Source: JBLMYQ01 sp050260055 (GTDB lineage: Bacteria; Bacillota; Clostridia; Acetivibrionales; UBA4821). Taken from it: DNA of 64,000 nt. The stretch's first letter is position 1, and each line of letters starts with the position of its first letter. A program made the position numbers and the translations under genes. The DNA is taken from the NCBI GenBank assembly GCA_050260055.1, contig JBLNBO010000022.1:251044-315043 (forward strand), given 5' to 3'. Shown here in pieces: positions 42,106 through 51,100 of this stretch. The notes under the pieces were generated by a model, which did not search any database, had not been told where the DNA came from, and worked only from the letters and a program-made list of their open reading frames with translations.

Positions 42106-44742
42106 TTGAGTCTTTCAAAATTTCTTGCAAGGTTCAAAATTGAAAAATATGATCTTATTCCATTGGGACTCTATATAGCTACAATAATAATTACGCTTAT
42201 GGAGCTAAAGGAGATTACTTACATATATTTTCATCATATAGGGAGCATAGATTATAATGCATATCTAATGACCCTATATCTTTTTATTCCTTGTGCTGCC
42301 TTTGCCACTATTCTTTCTTCGAGTTATGTAAAAGGGGTACAGTCAAAGTATACATTTTTGAAGATAGCAGTTATTTGCATGATTATCGTGATATTTGGAG
42401 CAATTGCGCAGTACGTAAATATGATTTTATGGGAATTGATTTCTGCTGCTAGGCCAAGAATAGATGCAGTGCCAATTGAAATGCTTAATAATGCTATTAG
42501 AGCATCTACTTTTTATCTCCCAATAATTTCAGCATTTTACTTTATTACTTTATATAAAGATTTGTTAAATGAAAGAGACACAGGAACTTTTCTCCCTGCA
42601 TTGGATTTCGGGCTTCATGGTAAAGAAGTAGCGCCATCGGGTGCTCTAACATGTGAAGTTACAATCTGCTTGGACAAGAAGACAAATAAACCGGTTATTA
42701 CACCTGAAGCAAAAAGAATGGAAGCAACTCTAATCCAGGGTGCTACTGGTACAGGTAAAACTTCAACTTTACTTTTGCCTATGGGTGCTATAGATATTGA
42801 AAGAAAATACTTCTTTAGAGAACTTGCAAAAGAATTAGGTTATAAGGCATTAGAAAAAGGTTATGCATATGTGAACGCACCTTTAAGTAATGAAGAACTT
42901 AATAGAAACTTTTCGCTTGAATATCTCAAGCCATTAAGTGGAAAAGAAGAACTATTCTACAAAGAAATTAATGATTTAATTAAGTATAGGAACGATGCTA
43001 CTGGTGAGATATTATACAGGAATTTAGGTGTTGGAGTTATTGACCCTGATGGTGAATATGCTAGAAATTTCAAAAAAATCGCTAATAATTTTGGGGTAGA
43101 GTGTATTGTAGTTGACCCAATGGATGAAAATTCAGTTGGAATCAATCCGTTTATAGGTAAAGAACCTGCAAAGATTGCAAGTATAATATCTAATGTTCTC
43201 AAAGGAATGTATGAAAGTGATAATCCTGCTGACAGCAACTTGTTCTTCCAACAGGTTACTCAACAGGCAATTGAAAACCTTTCAATTCTACTTAAAGTAA
43301 TGTATCCTCAAATGCATGGAGGAGTACTCCCGACACTTGAAGATATGCTTGAATTCCTTCATAACTATGAACTTGTTGAAGAAATGTGCGAAGAGATGAA
43401 GAAAGATCCTGTATTATGTCAGGAGTATAAGATTTTAATTGCTTATTTTGAAAAGAATTTTTACAAACCACCTTTGAATGATAGAGGTATGCCGATTGCT
43501 GGAAGCGTAGGGAGCGGAAGAAGAGCAACAGAGCAATTCCTATATGGTGCAATTACACAGCTGGATAACCTGCTAAGAAGAAAAGATGTTAAGAGGCTTC
43601 TTTGCAGCAGATCAAATAATATAGATTTTGATGACATACTTTCAAGTGGAAAAGCCCTTGCGGTTACTACAAGAAGAGGGCCAATGGGCAGTATCCTTTC
43701 TAAAGCATTTGGTATGTTCTTTATACTTGCATTCCAAGATGCTGTATTAAGAAGACCAGGGAGCGAGAATACAAGGATACCTTTCTTTATATATATAGAC
43801 GAGTTCCCGGACTTTGTTAACAAAGAAACTGAAACATGTTTCACACTCTTTAGAAAATATAGATGCGGTCTTATTGTTGCTATTCAGAACTTATCTCAGC
43901 TTGAAAGAACAAAGTCTATGAGATACTACAAACAGGTTGTATTGGCTAATACAAAAACGCAAATAATATTTGGAGATACAAACGTCGAGGATACCGAATA
44001 TTGGGCAGATGCATTTGGAAAGGATATTATCTGGTCATTAAATAATAGTGGAACTCCAGAGCAGCCGTCTACTGGACAGTCTCTTGTATGGGATCATATA
44101 CACCCAGGAATAACTATACAATATCAGCCGTTTAAAGCTATAAAATATAAAACAAAAGATAATACAGGCAAAACAATAATAGGAGATGGAAAAACTAATT
44201 TTGTTGAGGAAAAATATTACAATGAGCATCCAATAAAAACTTATAATTTTGATAAGTTTAGAATTTATGATAATAATAATGATAATAATAAACCTGAAGA
44301 ATCTGCGCCTCAATATGATTCCATATCCACTTCTTATAGCACGGTTGCAGGTGAAGAAGCTAATACAACTACACCATTTATGGGAGAAATATATCCGCCT
44401 CAGCCAGTAGTATCATATCCTCAGCCTGAGGTGCCAAAGGTTGTTCAGGATGTTAAGGCAGAACCAGATATTTCATTAAGTGAAAACATGCAGGCATCCT
44501 TTAAAAGTGATAAATTATCAACAGAAGAAATGGATGCATTAAAAGAAATAATTACAGAGATTCAGACAGATAATAAACAAGCACCTATGGTTGATGATTT
44601 CTCAGTTGAAATGGGAACAGCACTTGCAGGAATGCAGCCGATGCCAATAATCGATGTTCAGCCAATAGAAGAAGACCAGGTTGAGAATCCTAACATATTG
44701 GATAAAAGCGGAAAAGTAAAAATTGAAGTTAAACAAAGCTAA
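42106..44742 (+). CDS. VirD4/TraG-type coupling ATPase
   Basis: The 878-residue protein has four N-terminal membrane spans (about 15-160), then a RecA-like motor domain with Walker A QGATGTGKTSTLL (about 211-223) and GVGVIDPDGEYARNF. Walker B is IPFFIYIDEFPDF (about 560-572), and FRKYRCGLIVAIQNLSQLE follows. From about residue 725 the tail is proline- and glutamine-rich and probably disordered. Such ATPases deliver DNA-protein complexes to a type IV secretion channel, yet no relaxase, VirB4 or mating-channel gene is here. It lies 98 bases after tadV in the same direction. The TTG start follows GGGGG. Confidence 0.85.
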   Translation: MSLSKFLARFKIEKYDLIPLGLYIATIIITLMELKEITYIYFHHIGSIDYNAYLMTLYLFIPCAAFATILSSSYVKGVQSKYTFLKIAVICMIIVIFGAIAQYVNMILWELISAARPRIDAVPIEMLNNAIRASTFYLPIISAFYFITLYKDLLNERDTGTFLPALDFGLHGKEVAPSGALTCEVTICLDKKTNKPVITPEAKRMEATLIQGATGTGKTSTLLLPMGAIDIERKYFFRELAKELGYKALEKGYAYVNAPLSNEELNRNFSLEYLKPLSGKEELFYKEINDLIKYRNDATGEILYRNLGVGVIDPDGEYARNFKKIANNFGVECIVVDPMDENSVGINPFIGKEPAKIASIISNVLKGMYESDNPADSNLFFQQVTQQAIENLSILLKVMYPQMHGGVLPTLEDMLEFLHNYELVEEMCEEMKKDPVLCQEYKILIAYFEKNFYKPPLNDRGMPIAGSVGSGRRATEQFLYGAITQLDNLLRRKDVKRLLCSRSNNIDFDDILSSGKALAVTTRRGPMGSILSKAFGMFFILAFQDAVLRRPGSENTRIPFFIYIDEFPDFVNKETETCFTLFRKYRCGLIVAIQNLSQLERTKSMRYYKQVVLANTKTQIIFGDTNVEDTEYWADAFGKDIIWSLNNSGTPEQPSTGQSLVWDHIHPGITIQYQPFKAIKYKTKDNTGKTIIGDGKTNFVEEKYYNEHPIKTYNFDKFRIYDNNNDNNKPEESAPQYDSISTSYSTVAGEEANTTTPFMGEIYPPQPVVSYPQPEVPKVVQDVKAEPDISLSENMQASFKSDKLSTEEMDALKEIITEIQTDNKQAPMVDDFSVEMGTALAGMQPMPIIDVQPIEEDQVENPNILDKSGKVKIEVKQS

Positions 44743-44755
44743 AAAATAAAAAAAT

Positions 44756-44790
44756 AAAAAAGCTTTTCATTACGAGAAGCTTTTTTATTT
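44756..44790 (+). terminator. Terminator after the TraG-like gene
   Basis: AAAAAGCTTTTC pairs with GAGAAGCTTTTT, with one G-U pair, around a five-base loop and runs into further T residues. Confidence 0.9.
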
Positions 44791-44937
44791 TTATTGAAAA
44801 CGTCATTTGTTATATAAGCGATTCCTAATTTGGTTTTAGCTGTTAATAATGCATTAATATGCTTGTGAAAGCATATATGAAGTTATTACAACTAACTAAC
44901 CAAACATTGATTTCTATTGAGTAAGAAATCCGATACT

Positions 44938-45099
44938 TATAAAACTTTTGCAGCCAATAATTAGGAAACTGCAAAAGTACGACGAATGTATTATTATAAT
45001 TCCAGGTTTTCACCCAAAGATCAGGTACTTTCGTTACCTGTTAACCGCTCTCCACTAGTGGGAAAGCACAAGAGGAAATGGAAAACCATACCTCTATCT
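44938..45099 (-). ncRNA. Candidate stand-alone structured RNA
   Basis: The RNA is predicted to start at 45099 from a consensus promoter and to stop near 44938 after an intrinsic terminator. In 5' to 3' order it can form AGAGG/CCUCU with AUGG/CCAU (45071-45095), GCUUUC/GAGAGC (45047-45067), CAGGUA/UACCUG capped by a GAAA tetraloop (45022-45040), and GGGU/ACCU around GAAA (45004-45015). The terminator stem ACUUUUGCAG/CUGCAAAAGU (44944-44978) follows. GNRA loops occur only when read on the minus strand. It does not match tmRNA, SRP RNA, RNase P or a 6S-type rod. The function is unknown. Confidence 0.6.
44941..44978 (-). terminator. Terminator of the candidate RNA
   Basis: Read on the minus strand, a perfect 10-bp stem (44978-44969 with 44953-44944) ends in TTTT. 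The T-run is short, so efficiency may be moderate. Confidence 0.65.
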
Positions 45100-45105
45100 A
45101 AGAAT

Positions 45106-45134
45106 ATTATAACACAAAAAAATAGCAAGTGCAA
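45106..45134 (-). promoter_or_regulatory. Promoter of the candidate structured RNA
   Basis: On the minus strand, TTGCAC (45134-45129), a 17-base spacer and a perfect TATAAT (45111-45106). The -35 element lies inside the hairpin that terminates the upstream winged-helix gene. Confidence 0.68.
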
Positions 45135-45148
45135 ACTTGCTATTTTTT
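45117..45148. terminator. Terminator of the S1/winged-helix operon
   Basis: A 14-bp stem (45117-45130 with 45135-45148) closes a GCAA loop and has six A/T pairs at its base, so it could act in both directions. It is placed right after the minus-strand gene that ends at 45163. Confidence 0.9.
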
Positions 45149-45162
45149 ATGCCATGTTTTGT

Positions 45163-46119
45163 TTAAAGTGATGGTAATACTTCTCCTGCAAGCAGGTCGA
45201 CTTCAAGTATATCCATAATATATTTTGCTTTTGACTCATCATATCTAAATGAAATCAATGATTTTTCAAGTGAGTCATCAAGCTGTCTTAAATCTGTAGA
45301 ATAGTATATTTCAATTCCTTTAAGTACAATTTTGTTTTTAGTAACGATTTTGAATATTTCTATCAGATGAGCATCATCTTCTCCAACCATAATAAGTTGA
45401 GGAGGTTTGTCAAAACCACAGTCTTTTGATTGGAAATATTCATAAAACTCTTTGTAAAGAATGAGCTTTTCGTACAATTTTTCAGGCCAACCTGCATTCC
45501 TTCTTACTATATCAAACATAAAGTCGGTAACTTTTCCGTCTTTCACAAGACTGATTGCAAGAGAAGGTTTGAATCTACTGTTTTGCTTCTTTGAAATCAA
45601 AACAGGTTCAACTCTAAAATCCTTATAAGCTTTAACCTTTCTTAAATAAGCTAAGAGGACTTGATTAGCCGCCAGTTTTCTTTTCAACATATATACTGGT
45701 TTAGTGTTATCGGTAGGAACCCAATCGCACTTTATATTTCTTGAAGATAAGAGATGCTTTCCAATCTTCTCAAGGCAATAAACCCTAAATATACCTTTTC
45801 CTTCATCACTTGAGAAATAATATCTGGTTATTACCTTACTCTTAATCAAATCTTCAAGTTTGTCATTAACCTTGTCTTGTGATTTAATTTCAATACCTCT
45901 AAGAGTCAGTAATTGATATAACTGTCTTGAAGTAATGAATTCTAATTCATTGATTATTTCAAGGATTGTAAAATGTATTTCGTTAATATAGCCCATATCA
46001 ACTTTGAACACTACTTGGTTTATCGAAGCATAGCCTTCCTTGCCATCGAAGACCTTAACTTCATTTTGTCTCATTGCGAACGGTGACTTTGGCGTTTTTA
46101 TGTCTTTATCTTCTACCAA
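45163..46119 (-). CDS. Replic_Relax-like winged-helix protein
   Basis: The 318-residue soluble protein has an N-terminal winged-helix region (about 40-130: ILEIINELEFITSRQLYQLL, then a second helix and a beta wing GKGIFRVYCLEKIGKHLL). An alpha/beta C-terminal domain follows, with PVLISKKQNSRFKPSLAISL and EKLILYKEFYEYF. The arrangement resembles Replic_Relax family proteins that accompany TraG-type ATPases on mobile elements. The match is by architecture and is not certain. The TTG start follows GGGGATGAT. It is the second gene after the S1-domain gene, 12 bases apart. Confidence 0.55.
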   Translation of the reverse strand: MVEDKDIKTPKSPFAMRQNEVKVFDGKEGYASINQVVFKVDMGYINEIHFTILEIINELEFITSRQLYQLLTLRGIEIKSQDKVNDKLEDLIKSKVITRYYFSSDEGKGIFRVYCLEKIGKHLLSSRNIKCDWVPTDNTKPVYMLKRKLAANQVLLAYLRKVKAYKDFRVEPVLISKKQNSRFKPSLAISLVKDGKVTDFMFDIVRRNAGWPEKLYEKLILYKEFYEYFQSKDCGFDKPPQLIMVGEDDAHLIEIFKIVTKNKIVLKGIEIYYSTDLRQLDDSLEKSLISFRYDESKAKYIMDILEVDLLAGEVLPSL

Positions 46120-46131
46120 TTAAATCATCCC

Positions 46132-46956
46132 CTATCCTACGATTACTAATTTGATTTTCTTCTTTTCAGGAACAATCTTCTTTATAAAAACGCTAACAGT
46201 TTGTCCGTATTCGACACCAGGTTTATGTTCGGCAAGACCTACCAAGTTGGGCTTTAATTCAATAAAAATACCATTTTTCTCTCTGGCTCTTACAGTTCCA
46301 ATTACAGTCGAGCCTTCCCTGAATTCTTTTATGTTATCCTCCCATGTGCCAAGCAGTTCCTTATGGGAGAGAATAATTCGACCGGTTTCCCTGTCAAAAC
46401 TCTTGACTAGTACTTTGATTTTGTCACTAATTTTGAATCTTTCATTTGGATGCCTGATTCTAGCAACTGAAATGTCTTCGATGTGTAGAAGACCTGTTAC
46501 ACCGCCTCCAACATCAACAAAAACACCGTATTGTTCCATATTTCTAACAATACCGCTTAGAACCATTCCTTCTTTGAGGTTTTCGTACATCCATTTTCTA
46601 ACTTCAAGTTCAACGTCTTTTCTTGAGAGAACTACTTCGAATTCTCCATTTTCTTTTTCGATAATGTCTTTTACCTTAAATTGAACCACTTTATTTACCT
46701 TGGTTATTGATGCAACAGGAAGCGGCAAACCATCGCTGCCTATTACGGCACTAACCTCTGCACGTGGTACTATCCCTTTAACCCCGCCAATCTCAACATG
46801 CAGGTTATAATGGGAATCGGCCATTACTACAAGTCCTTCTAAGGTTTGATTTTTTTCTTTTGCTTTTTTTAGCTCAGCAACTTTATGTGCAGAACTTGTG
46901 CTTTTTTCTGCCTCAAGAGCTGACCAACCTTCAGGTAAATACTTTTGATCTGACAT
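46132..46956 (-). CDS. S1 RNA-binding-domain protein
   Basis: The 274-residue protein has a divergent OB-like region (about 35-115), one canonical S1 domain (about 127-200, GMVLSGIVRNMEQYGVFVDV and GLLHIEDIS), and a third S1 repeat (about 215-272, GSTVIGTVRAREKNGIFIEL). It resembles the truncated RpsA-like proteins of Firmicutes that bind mRNA. The first about 35 residues, which precede the OB-like region, are charged and probably flexible. The ATG lies seven bases after AAGGAGGAA. It heads a two-gene operon and has a long leader with a possible regulatory peptide. Confidence 0.85.
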   Translation of the reverse strand: MSDQKYLPEGWSALEAEKSTSSAHKVAELKKAKEKNQTLEGLVVMADSHYNLHVEIGGVKGIVPRAEVSAVIGSDGLPLPVASITKVNKVVQFKVKDIIEKENGEFEVVLSRKDVELEVRKWMYENLKEGMVLSGIVRNMEQYGVFVDVGGGVTGLLHIEDISVARIRHPNERFKISDKIKVLVKSFDRETGRIILSHKELLGTWEDNIKEFREGSTVIGTVRAREKNGIFIELKPNLVGLAEHKPGVEYGQTVSVFIKKIVPEKKKIKLVIVG

Positions 46957-46992
46957 ATTGTTTCCTCCTTACTTTTTTATAACGAGTGAGGG

Positions 46993-47018
46993 CACTAAAT
47001 CTACCTAAAATTTAAGTG
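46993..47018 (-). promoter_or_regulatory. Hairpin in the S1 gene leader
   Basis: On the minus strand CACT(T)AAAT at 47018-47010 pairs with ATTTAGTG at 47000-46993, and flanking GAGG can pair with CCTC. It overlaps the second half of the possible leader peptide, as an attenuation device would. Confidence 0.4.
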
Positions 47019-47040
47019 TTGCCTCGTACATGAGTTTCAT
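47005..47040 (-). CDS. Possible leader peptide before the S1 gene
   Basis: A GGGAGGT site (47047-47041) is followed by ATG AAA CTC ATG and then codons for YEATLKF and TAG. The second ATG at 47031 is at an ideal distance (9 bases), giving MYEATLKF; the first ATG is too close. The peptide has no obvious run of a regulatory amino acid. Very short open frames behind strong ribosome sites can be chance, so confidence is low. Confidence 0.3.
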   Translation of the reverse strand: MKLMYEATLKF

Positions 47041-47292
47041 ACCTCCCAACAAATCTGTTTCAAATTTAGGAGAGTATACATCCAAGTAATGTAATATTTT
47101 AACTCCAATTTAGATATCAAACAGATAATTAATATGCTGTTTGCTATACACTATAAAATTATACTATATTTTTACTCAAAAATAAATGATTAATCATATA
47201 TTTTTTAATTATTTTTCTTATAAAGGTAATAGATGCTAATTTTAAGCACTTTACGGCTTTCAAGAAAATATTAAAGCACAAAACCCATCGCA

Positions 47293-47320
47293 TTGACAAA
47301 TATTTTGTTAGCTGTATAAT
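47293..47320 (+). promoter_or_regulatory. Promoter for tRNA-Arg
   Basis: Perfect TTGACA at 47293-47298, a 16-base spacer and perfect TATAAT at 47315-47320, 21 bases upstream of the mature tRNA end. Confidence 0.8.
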
Positions 47321-47341
47321 TCAATAAGATGCAATAATTAT

Positions 47342-47416
47342 GTCCCGGTGGCCTAATGGATAAGGTAATGGACTCCGGTTCCATTGATGCAGGTTCGATT
47401 CCTGTCCGGGATACCA
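47342..47416 (+). tRNA. tRNA-Arg (anticodon CCG)
   Basis: The acceptor GTCCCGG pairs with CCGGGAT, with one G-U at the end. The anticodon stem ATGGA/TCCAT encloses CTCCGGT, giving anticodon CCG for the CGG codon. The T arm is GCAGG-TTCGATT-CCTGT, and CCA is encoded at 47414-47416. tRNA-Arg genes are common integration sites for mobile elements, of interest next to a TraG-like gene. Confidence 0.93.
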
Positions 47417-47420
47417 AAAT

Positions 47421-47441
47421 AGTTTATAGTTGAAAGTAAAA
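47421..47441 (+). repeat. Degenerate heptad repeat after tRNA-Arg
   Basis: Three 7-base units beginning AGT (AGTTTAT, AGTTGAA, AGTAAAA), related to the AGTTGAC runs at 6054 and 15800. Confidence 0.5.
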
Positions 47442-47483
47442 AAAGGGAGCAAATAGTATAACTTTTAAAGTAAATATTTTAAA

Positions 47484-47526
47484 AGGCAATGAGTATAGGT
47501 TTTTTGATTTTCTAGTTGCCTCTTTT
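47484..47526 (+). terminator. Probable terminator upstream of pth
   Basis: AGGCAA (47484-47489) pairs with TTGCCT (47516-47521) over a long loop and is followed by CTTTTT. It probably ends the tRNA transcript. Confidence 0.55.
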
Positions 47527-47570
47527 TAGGAGGAATAGAGAGGTCTTTAAGAGGTTTTGGGGGTGCAATT

Positions 47571-48131
47571 TTGTACATAATAGTAGGATTAGGTAATCCA
47601 GGAAAGACATACGAGAATACTCGTCACAATGTTGGATTCAAAACGGTTGATTTACTTGCAGACCGTTTTAATATTGCAGTTTCTAAAAAGAAATTTAATG
47701 CCTTAATAGGAGAAGGAAATCTGGCAGGTGAAAAGATTGTACTAATTAAGCCTCAAACATATATGAATCTTAGTGGTGAGAGTATATTCCAAATATTAAA
47801 ATGGTATAAAATTGACCTATCTAATCTATTAATAATATATGATGATGTTGACCTTGAAACAGGTTCTATACGAATAAGGGTAAAGGGAAGTGCTGGTACC
47901 CATAATGGTATGAGGTCAATAGTTGACTATATTGATTCTGAGGATTTTCCGAGGATTCGTATAGGAATAGGGAAGCCGCCAAACCCTGATTATGAGCTTG
48001 CTGATTTTGTTCTTAGCAAGTTTACGCAGAATGAAGAAGAAATTATCAGAAAAGCTGTTAATGACGCAGCTGACGCAGCCATTGCAATTATTGAAAAAGG
48101 TATTAGCTATGCAATGAATAATTATAATTAA
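47571..48131 (+). CDS. pth: Peptidyl-tRNA hydrolase
   Basis: Pth releases tRNA from peptidyl-tRNA that drops off the ribosome. The 186-residue protein has the catalytic region GLGNPGKTYENTRHNVGF, including the essential Asn and His, KPQTYMNLSG, and LIIYDDVDL with the conserved Asp. The TTG start follows GGGGGTGC. It lies just upstream of mfd, as in many Firmicutes. Confidence 0.97.
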   Translation: MYIIVGLGNPGKTYENTRHNVGFKTVDLLADRFNIAVSKKKFNALIGEGNLAGEKIVLIKPQTYMNLSGESIFQILKWYKIDLSNLLIIYDDVDLETGSIRIRVKGSAGTHNGMRSIVDYIDSEDFPRIRIGIGKPPNPDYELADFVLSKFTQNEEEIIRKAVNDAADAAIAIIEKGISYAMNNYN

Positions 48132-48137
48132 AAAGGA

Positions 48138-51100
48138 ATGATTGTTTCCGTGAAGGGGATTTTAAAGCCGCTTAATGAACTTCATGAATACAAGCATATA
48201 TTAGAAAGCATTGAACAAAATAGGTTTCCTCTTGGAATTTCTGGAATCTCAGGACCCCAAAAGGCTTTCGTGGCATATAACTTATATGCTTATTCCGGGA
48301 AGCCTTTTATTTTTGTTGCATCTAATGAAATAGAAGCAAAGAGTCTAGCTGAAGATTTGTCTTGCTTTTTGCAGGAAAAGGTCTTGTATTTCCCTCCTAA
48401 AGATATAGTTCTGCATGATTTGGATGCAATGAGCAGAGATATTACAGAAAAAAGAATTGATGTATTAGAAAGGTTAATTCATAAAGAAGATGTAATAATA
48501 GTAACTACTTTTGACGCATTGATGCAAAAACTGCCTTGTCCTGATGTATTTGAAAATGCAGTTATTTCTCTTTCTATCGGTTCAGACATACCAATGCAAG
48601 AATTGATTTTAAAATTTATAGCTGCTGGTTATGAGAGAGCTGATTTGGTTGATGCAAAAGGACAATTTGCAGTAAGGGGAGGAATACTTGATTTCTATCC
48701 TTATTCGCAAACATTGGCTGTGCGTATAGAGCTATTTGGAGACACTATTGATTCAATACGGAACTTCGATGTCTCAACACAGCGTTCAATTGAGATGCTT
48801 AACGAAATCACGGTATTTCCTGTCAGGGAAGCTATTATTGATGCTAATGATCTTTCAAATATAGTAGAAGGAATTAAGAAAGAATTTCAGGATTATTCAA
48901 AGAACATCATCGATCAGCCAGAAAGGATAAAAAGGCTTAAAGAAACAGTATATTCCGATATGGAAAAAATAAAAGAAAATATAAATCTCGAAAATACTGA
49001 CAGATATTTTGATTATTTCAATAAAAATGGTTCTACCTTATTGGATTATTGCAAAAGCAACAGGTTTATTATTCTAGATGAGCCTCAAAAATCTTATTTA
49101 AGAGGTCAAACTTTCTTTAATGAATTCTCAGAGATATATAAAACTATGCTTGAAAAAGGAAGCATACTTCCTAGCAGTATAAATGTCATTATTAATCATG
49201 ATGATGTTATTCATAGGCTGCATAAAGAAAACTTGTTTTGTTTCGGACTATTTCCCGCAAAGGAAATGATTAATTATAAAGAGCTAATAGACTTTAAAGT
49301 AAGAGAGTATCCAATGTTTTCGGTAATTGAAAAGTTATTTGAAGAATTGGATAATTTGAAAAAGGGTGGATATAGAGTAGTTCTTTTTTGCGGCAACAAA
49401 TCATCAGCACAAAGAATAAACCAGGAACTTCGAAATAGGGAAATAGAAAGCCTTTATTATGAATCGCTTGAGGAAGTCAATCTAAATCATAAAGGAATTT
49501 TCGTAACACATGGAGCGCTATCAGGAAGCTTTGAATTTCCAGAGATAAAATTTGCAGTTATAAGTGATAAAAGGCTTTTTGGTGAAGATAAGAAAGTTAA
49601 AAGAGCACTATCTAAGAAATCAATAATGGAGTTTTCTGACTTAAATCCTGGCGATTATGTAGTTCATCAAACCCATGGTATTGGGAGATATTTGGGTATA
49701 GATAAACTTGAAATCGAAGGGATAACAAGAGATTACCTTAAAATCTCATATCAAAATAATGATATGCTTTATATTCCTACTACACAGTTAGAAGTTTTGC
49801 AAAAATATATTGGTTCTGAGGGTAAGGCACCTAAGCTTAATAAGTTTGGCGGCGCTGATTGGGCGAAAACCAAAAAAAGAGTCAAAGAATCACTTATGAT
49901 GCTTGCTGAAGGGCTAATCGCCTTATATGCTGAGAGACAGGCAAGTAAAGGGCATGCCTTTTCTGAAGATACAATCTGGCAAAAACAATTCGAAGAGAAC
50001 TTTCCGTATCAGGAGACTGATGACCAGATTACAAGCATAGAAGAAGTAAAGAAGGACATGGAAAGTGATAAAATCATGGATAGGCTTTTATGCGGAGATG
50101 TCGGGGTAGGGAAGACAGAGGTTGCAATAAGAGCCGCATTTAAAGCAGCAATTGAAGGCAAGCAAGTTGCATATCTTGTTCCTACAACCATTCTTGCGCA
50201 GCAGCAATACAATACATTTACACAGAGAATGAGGGATTTCCCGATTAAGGTTGAGATGCTAAGCAGATTTAAAACACAAACTCAGCAAAAGAAAATAATT
50301 AAAGATGTTAAGAATGGAATAATAGATATTATTATAGGAACACATAGAATCATTCAAAAAGATATGCAATTTAAAGATTTAGGACTTTTAATAATTGATG
50401 AAGAACAAAGATTCGGGGTAGCTCATAAGGAGAAAATAAAAGCTTTAAAGAGTAATGTTGATGTGCTGACACTAACAGCGACCCCGATTCCAAGAACACT
50501 GCATATGGCACTTACCGGTATAAGGGATATGAGTGCTATTTACGAACCTCCTGAAGATAGGCATCCAGTCCAGACTTTTGTTATGGAGTATGACAGTGAA
50601 ATAATTAAAGAAGCAATTATAAGAGAAATAAATAGAAAAGGGCAGGTTTTTTATTTATCAAATAGGGTTAAATCTATTGATAGAGTAGCGGCAGAAGTTA
50701 AGGCTCTGGTTCCTTATGCAGAGGTTGTTATTGCACATGGGCAATTGGATGAAAGACAGCTCGAGGATATAATGATGGGATTTATTGAAGGTAAATGGAA
50801 TGTACTTGTATGCACCACTATTATAGAATCCGGCCTTGATATTCCCAATGTGAATACAATTATTATTGAAGATGCCGATAAAATGGGGTTGGCACAGCTT
50901 TATCAATTACGAGGAAGAGTTGGACGCGCGAGCAGGCTAGCCCACGCATATTTAACCTATCGAAAAGATAAGGTCCTTACAGAAGATGCTGAAAAGAGAC
51001 TTAAGGCTATTAAGGATTTTACTGAATTTGGTTCAGGGTTTAAGATTGCAATGAGAGATTTAGAAATTAGAGGGGCGGGAAATCTAATTGGACCTGAACA

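Larger units (their letters stand above)
44743..45162. other. 420-base gap between the TraG-like gene and the winged-helix gene
   Basis: The convergent gap contains the TraG terminator (44756-44790), a probable minus-strand RNA gene (44938-45099) and the bidirectional terminator of the minus-strand operon (45117-45148). Positions 44791-44937 hold only a small ATATGCTT/AAGCATAT hairpin, and nothing else was seen. Confidence 0.6.
46957..47341. other. 385-base gap between the S1 gene and tRNA-Arg
   Basis: On the minus strand it holds a leader of perhaps 200 bases for the S1 gene. A possible promoter is TTGAGT followed about 18 bases later by TATAGT, near 47155-47185. The leader contains a small open frame (47005-47040) and a hairpin (46993-47018). 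The right end holds the tRNA promoter. Nothing else was recognised. Confidence 0.45.

Noticed and set aside
44938..45099. 6S RNA as identity of the minus-strand RNA
   Set aside because: 6S RNA is a single long rod with a central bubble and paired ends; this RNA folds into several separate hairpins with an independent terminator.
44986..45171. Plus-strand open frame of 61 codons over the candidate RNA
   Set aside because: No ribosome site, low-complexity basic composition, and it crosses a strong terminator hairpin. The RNA interpretation on the minus strand explains the sequence better.
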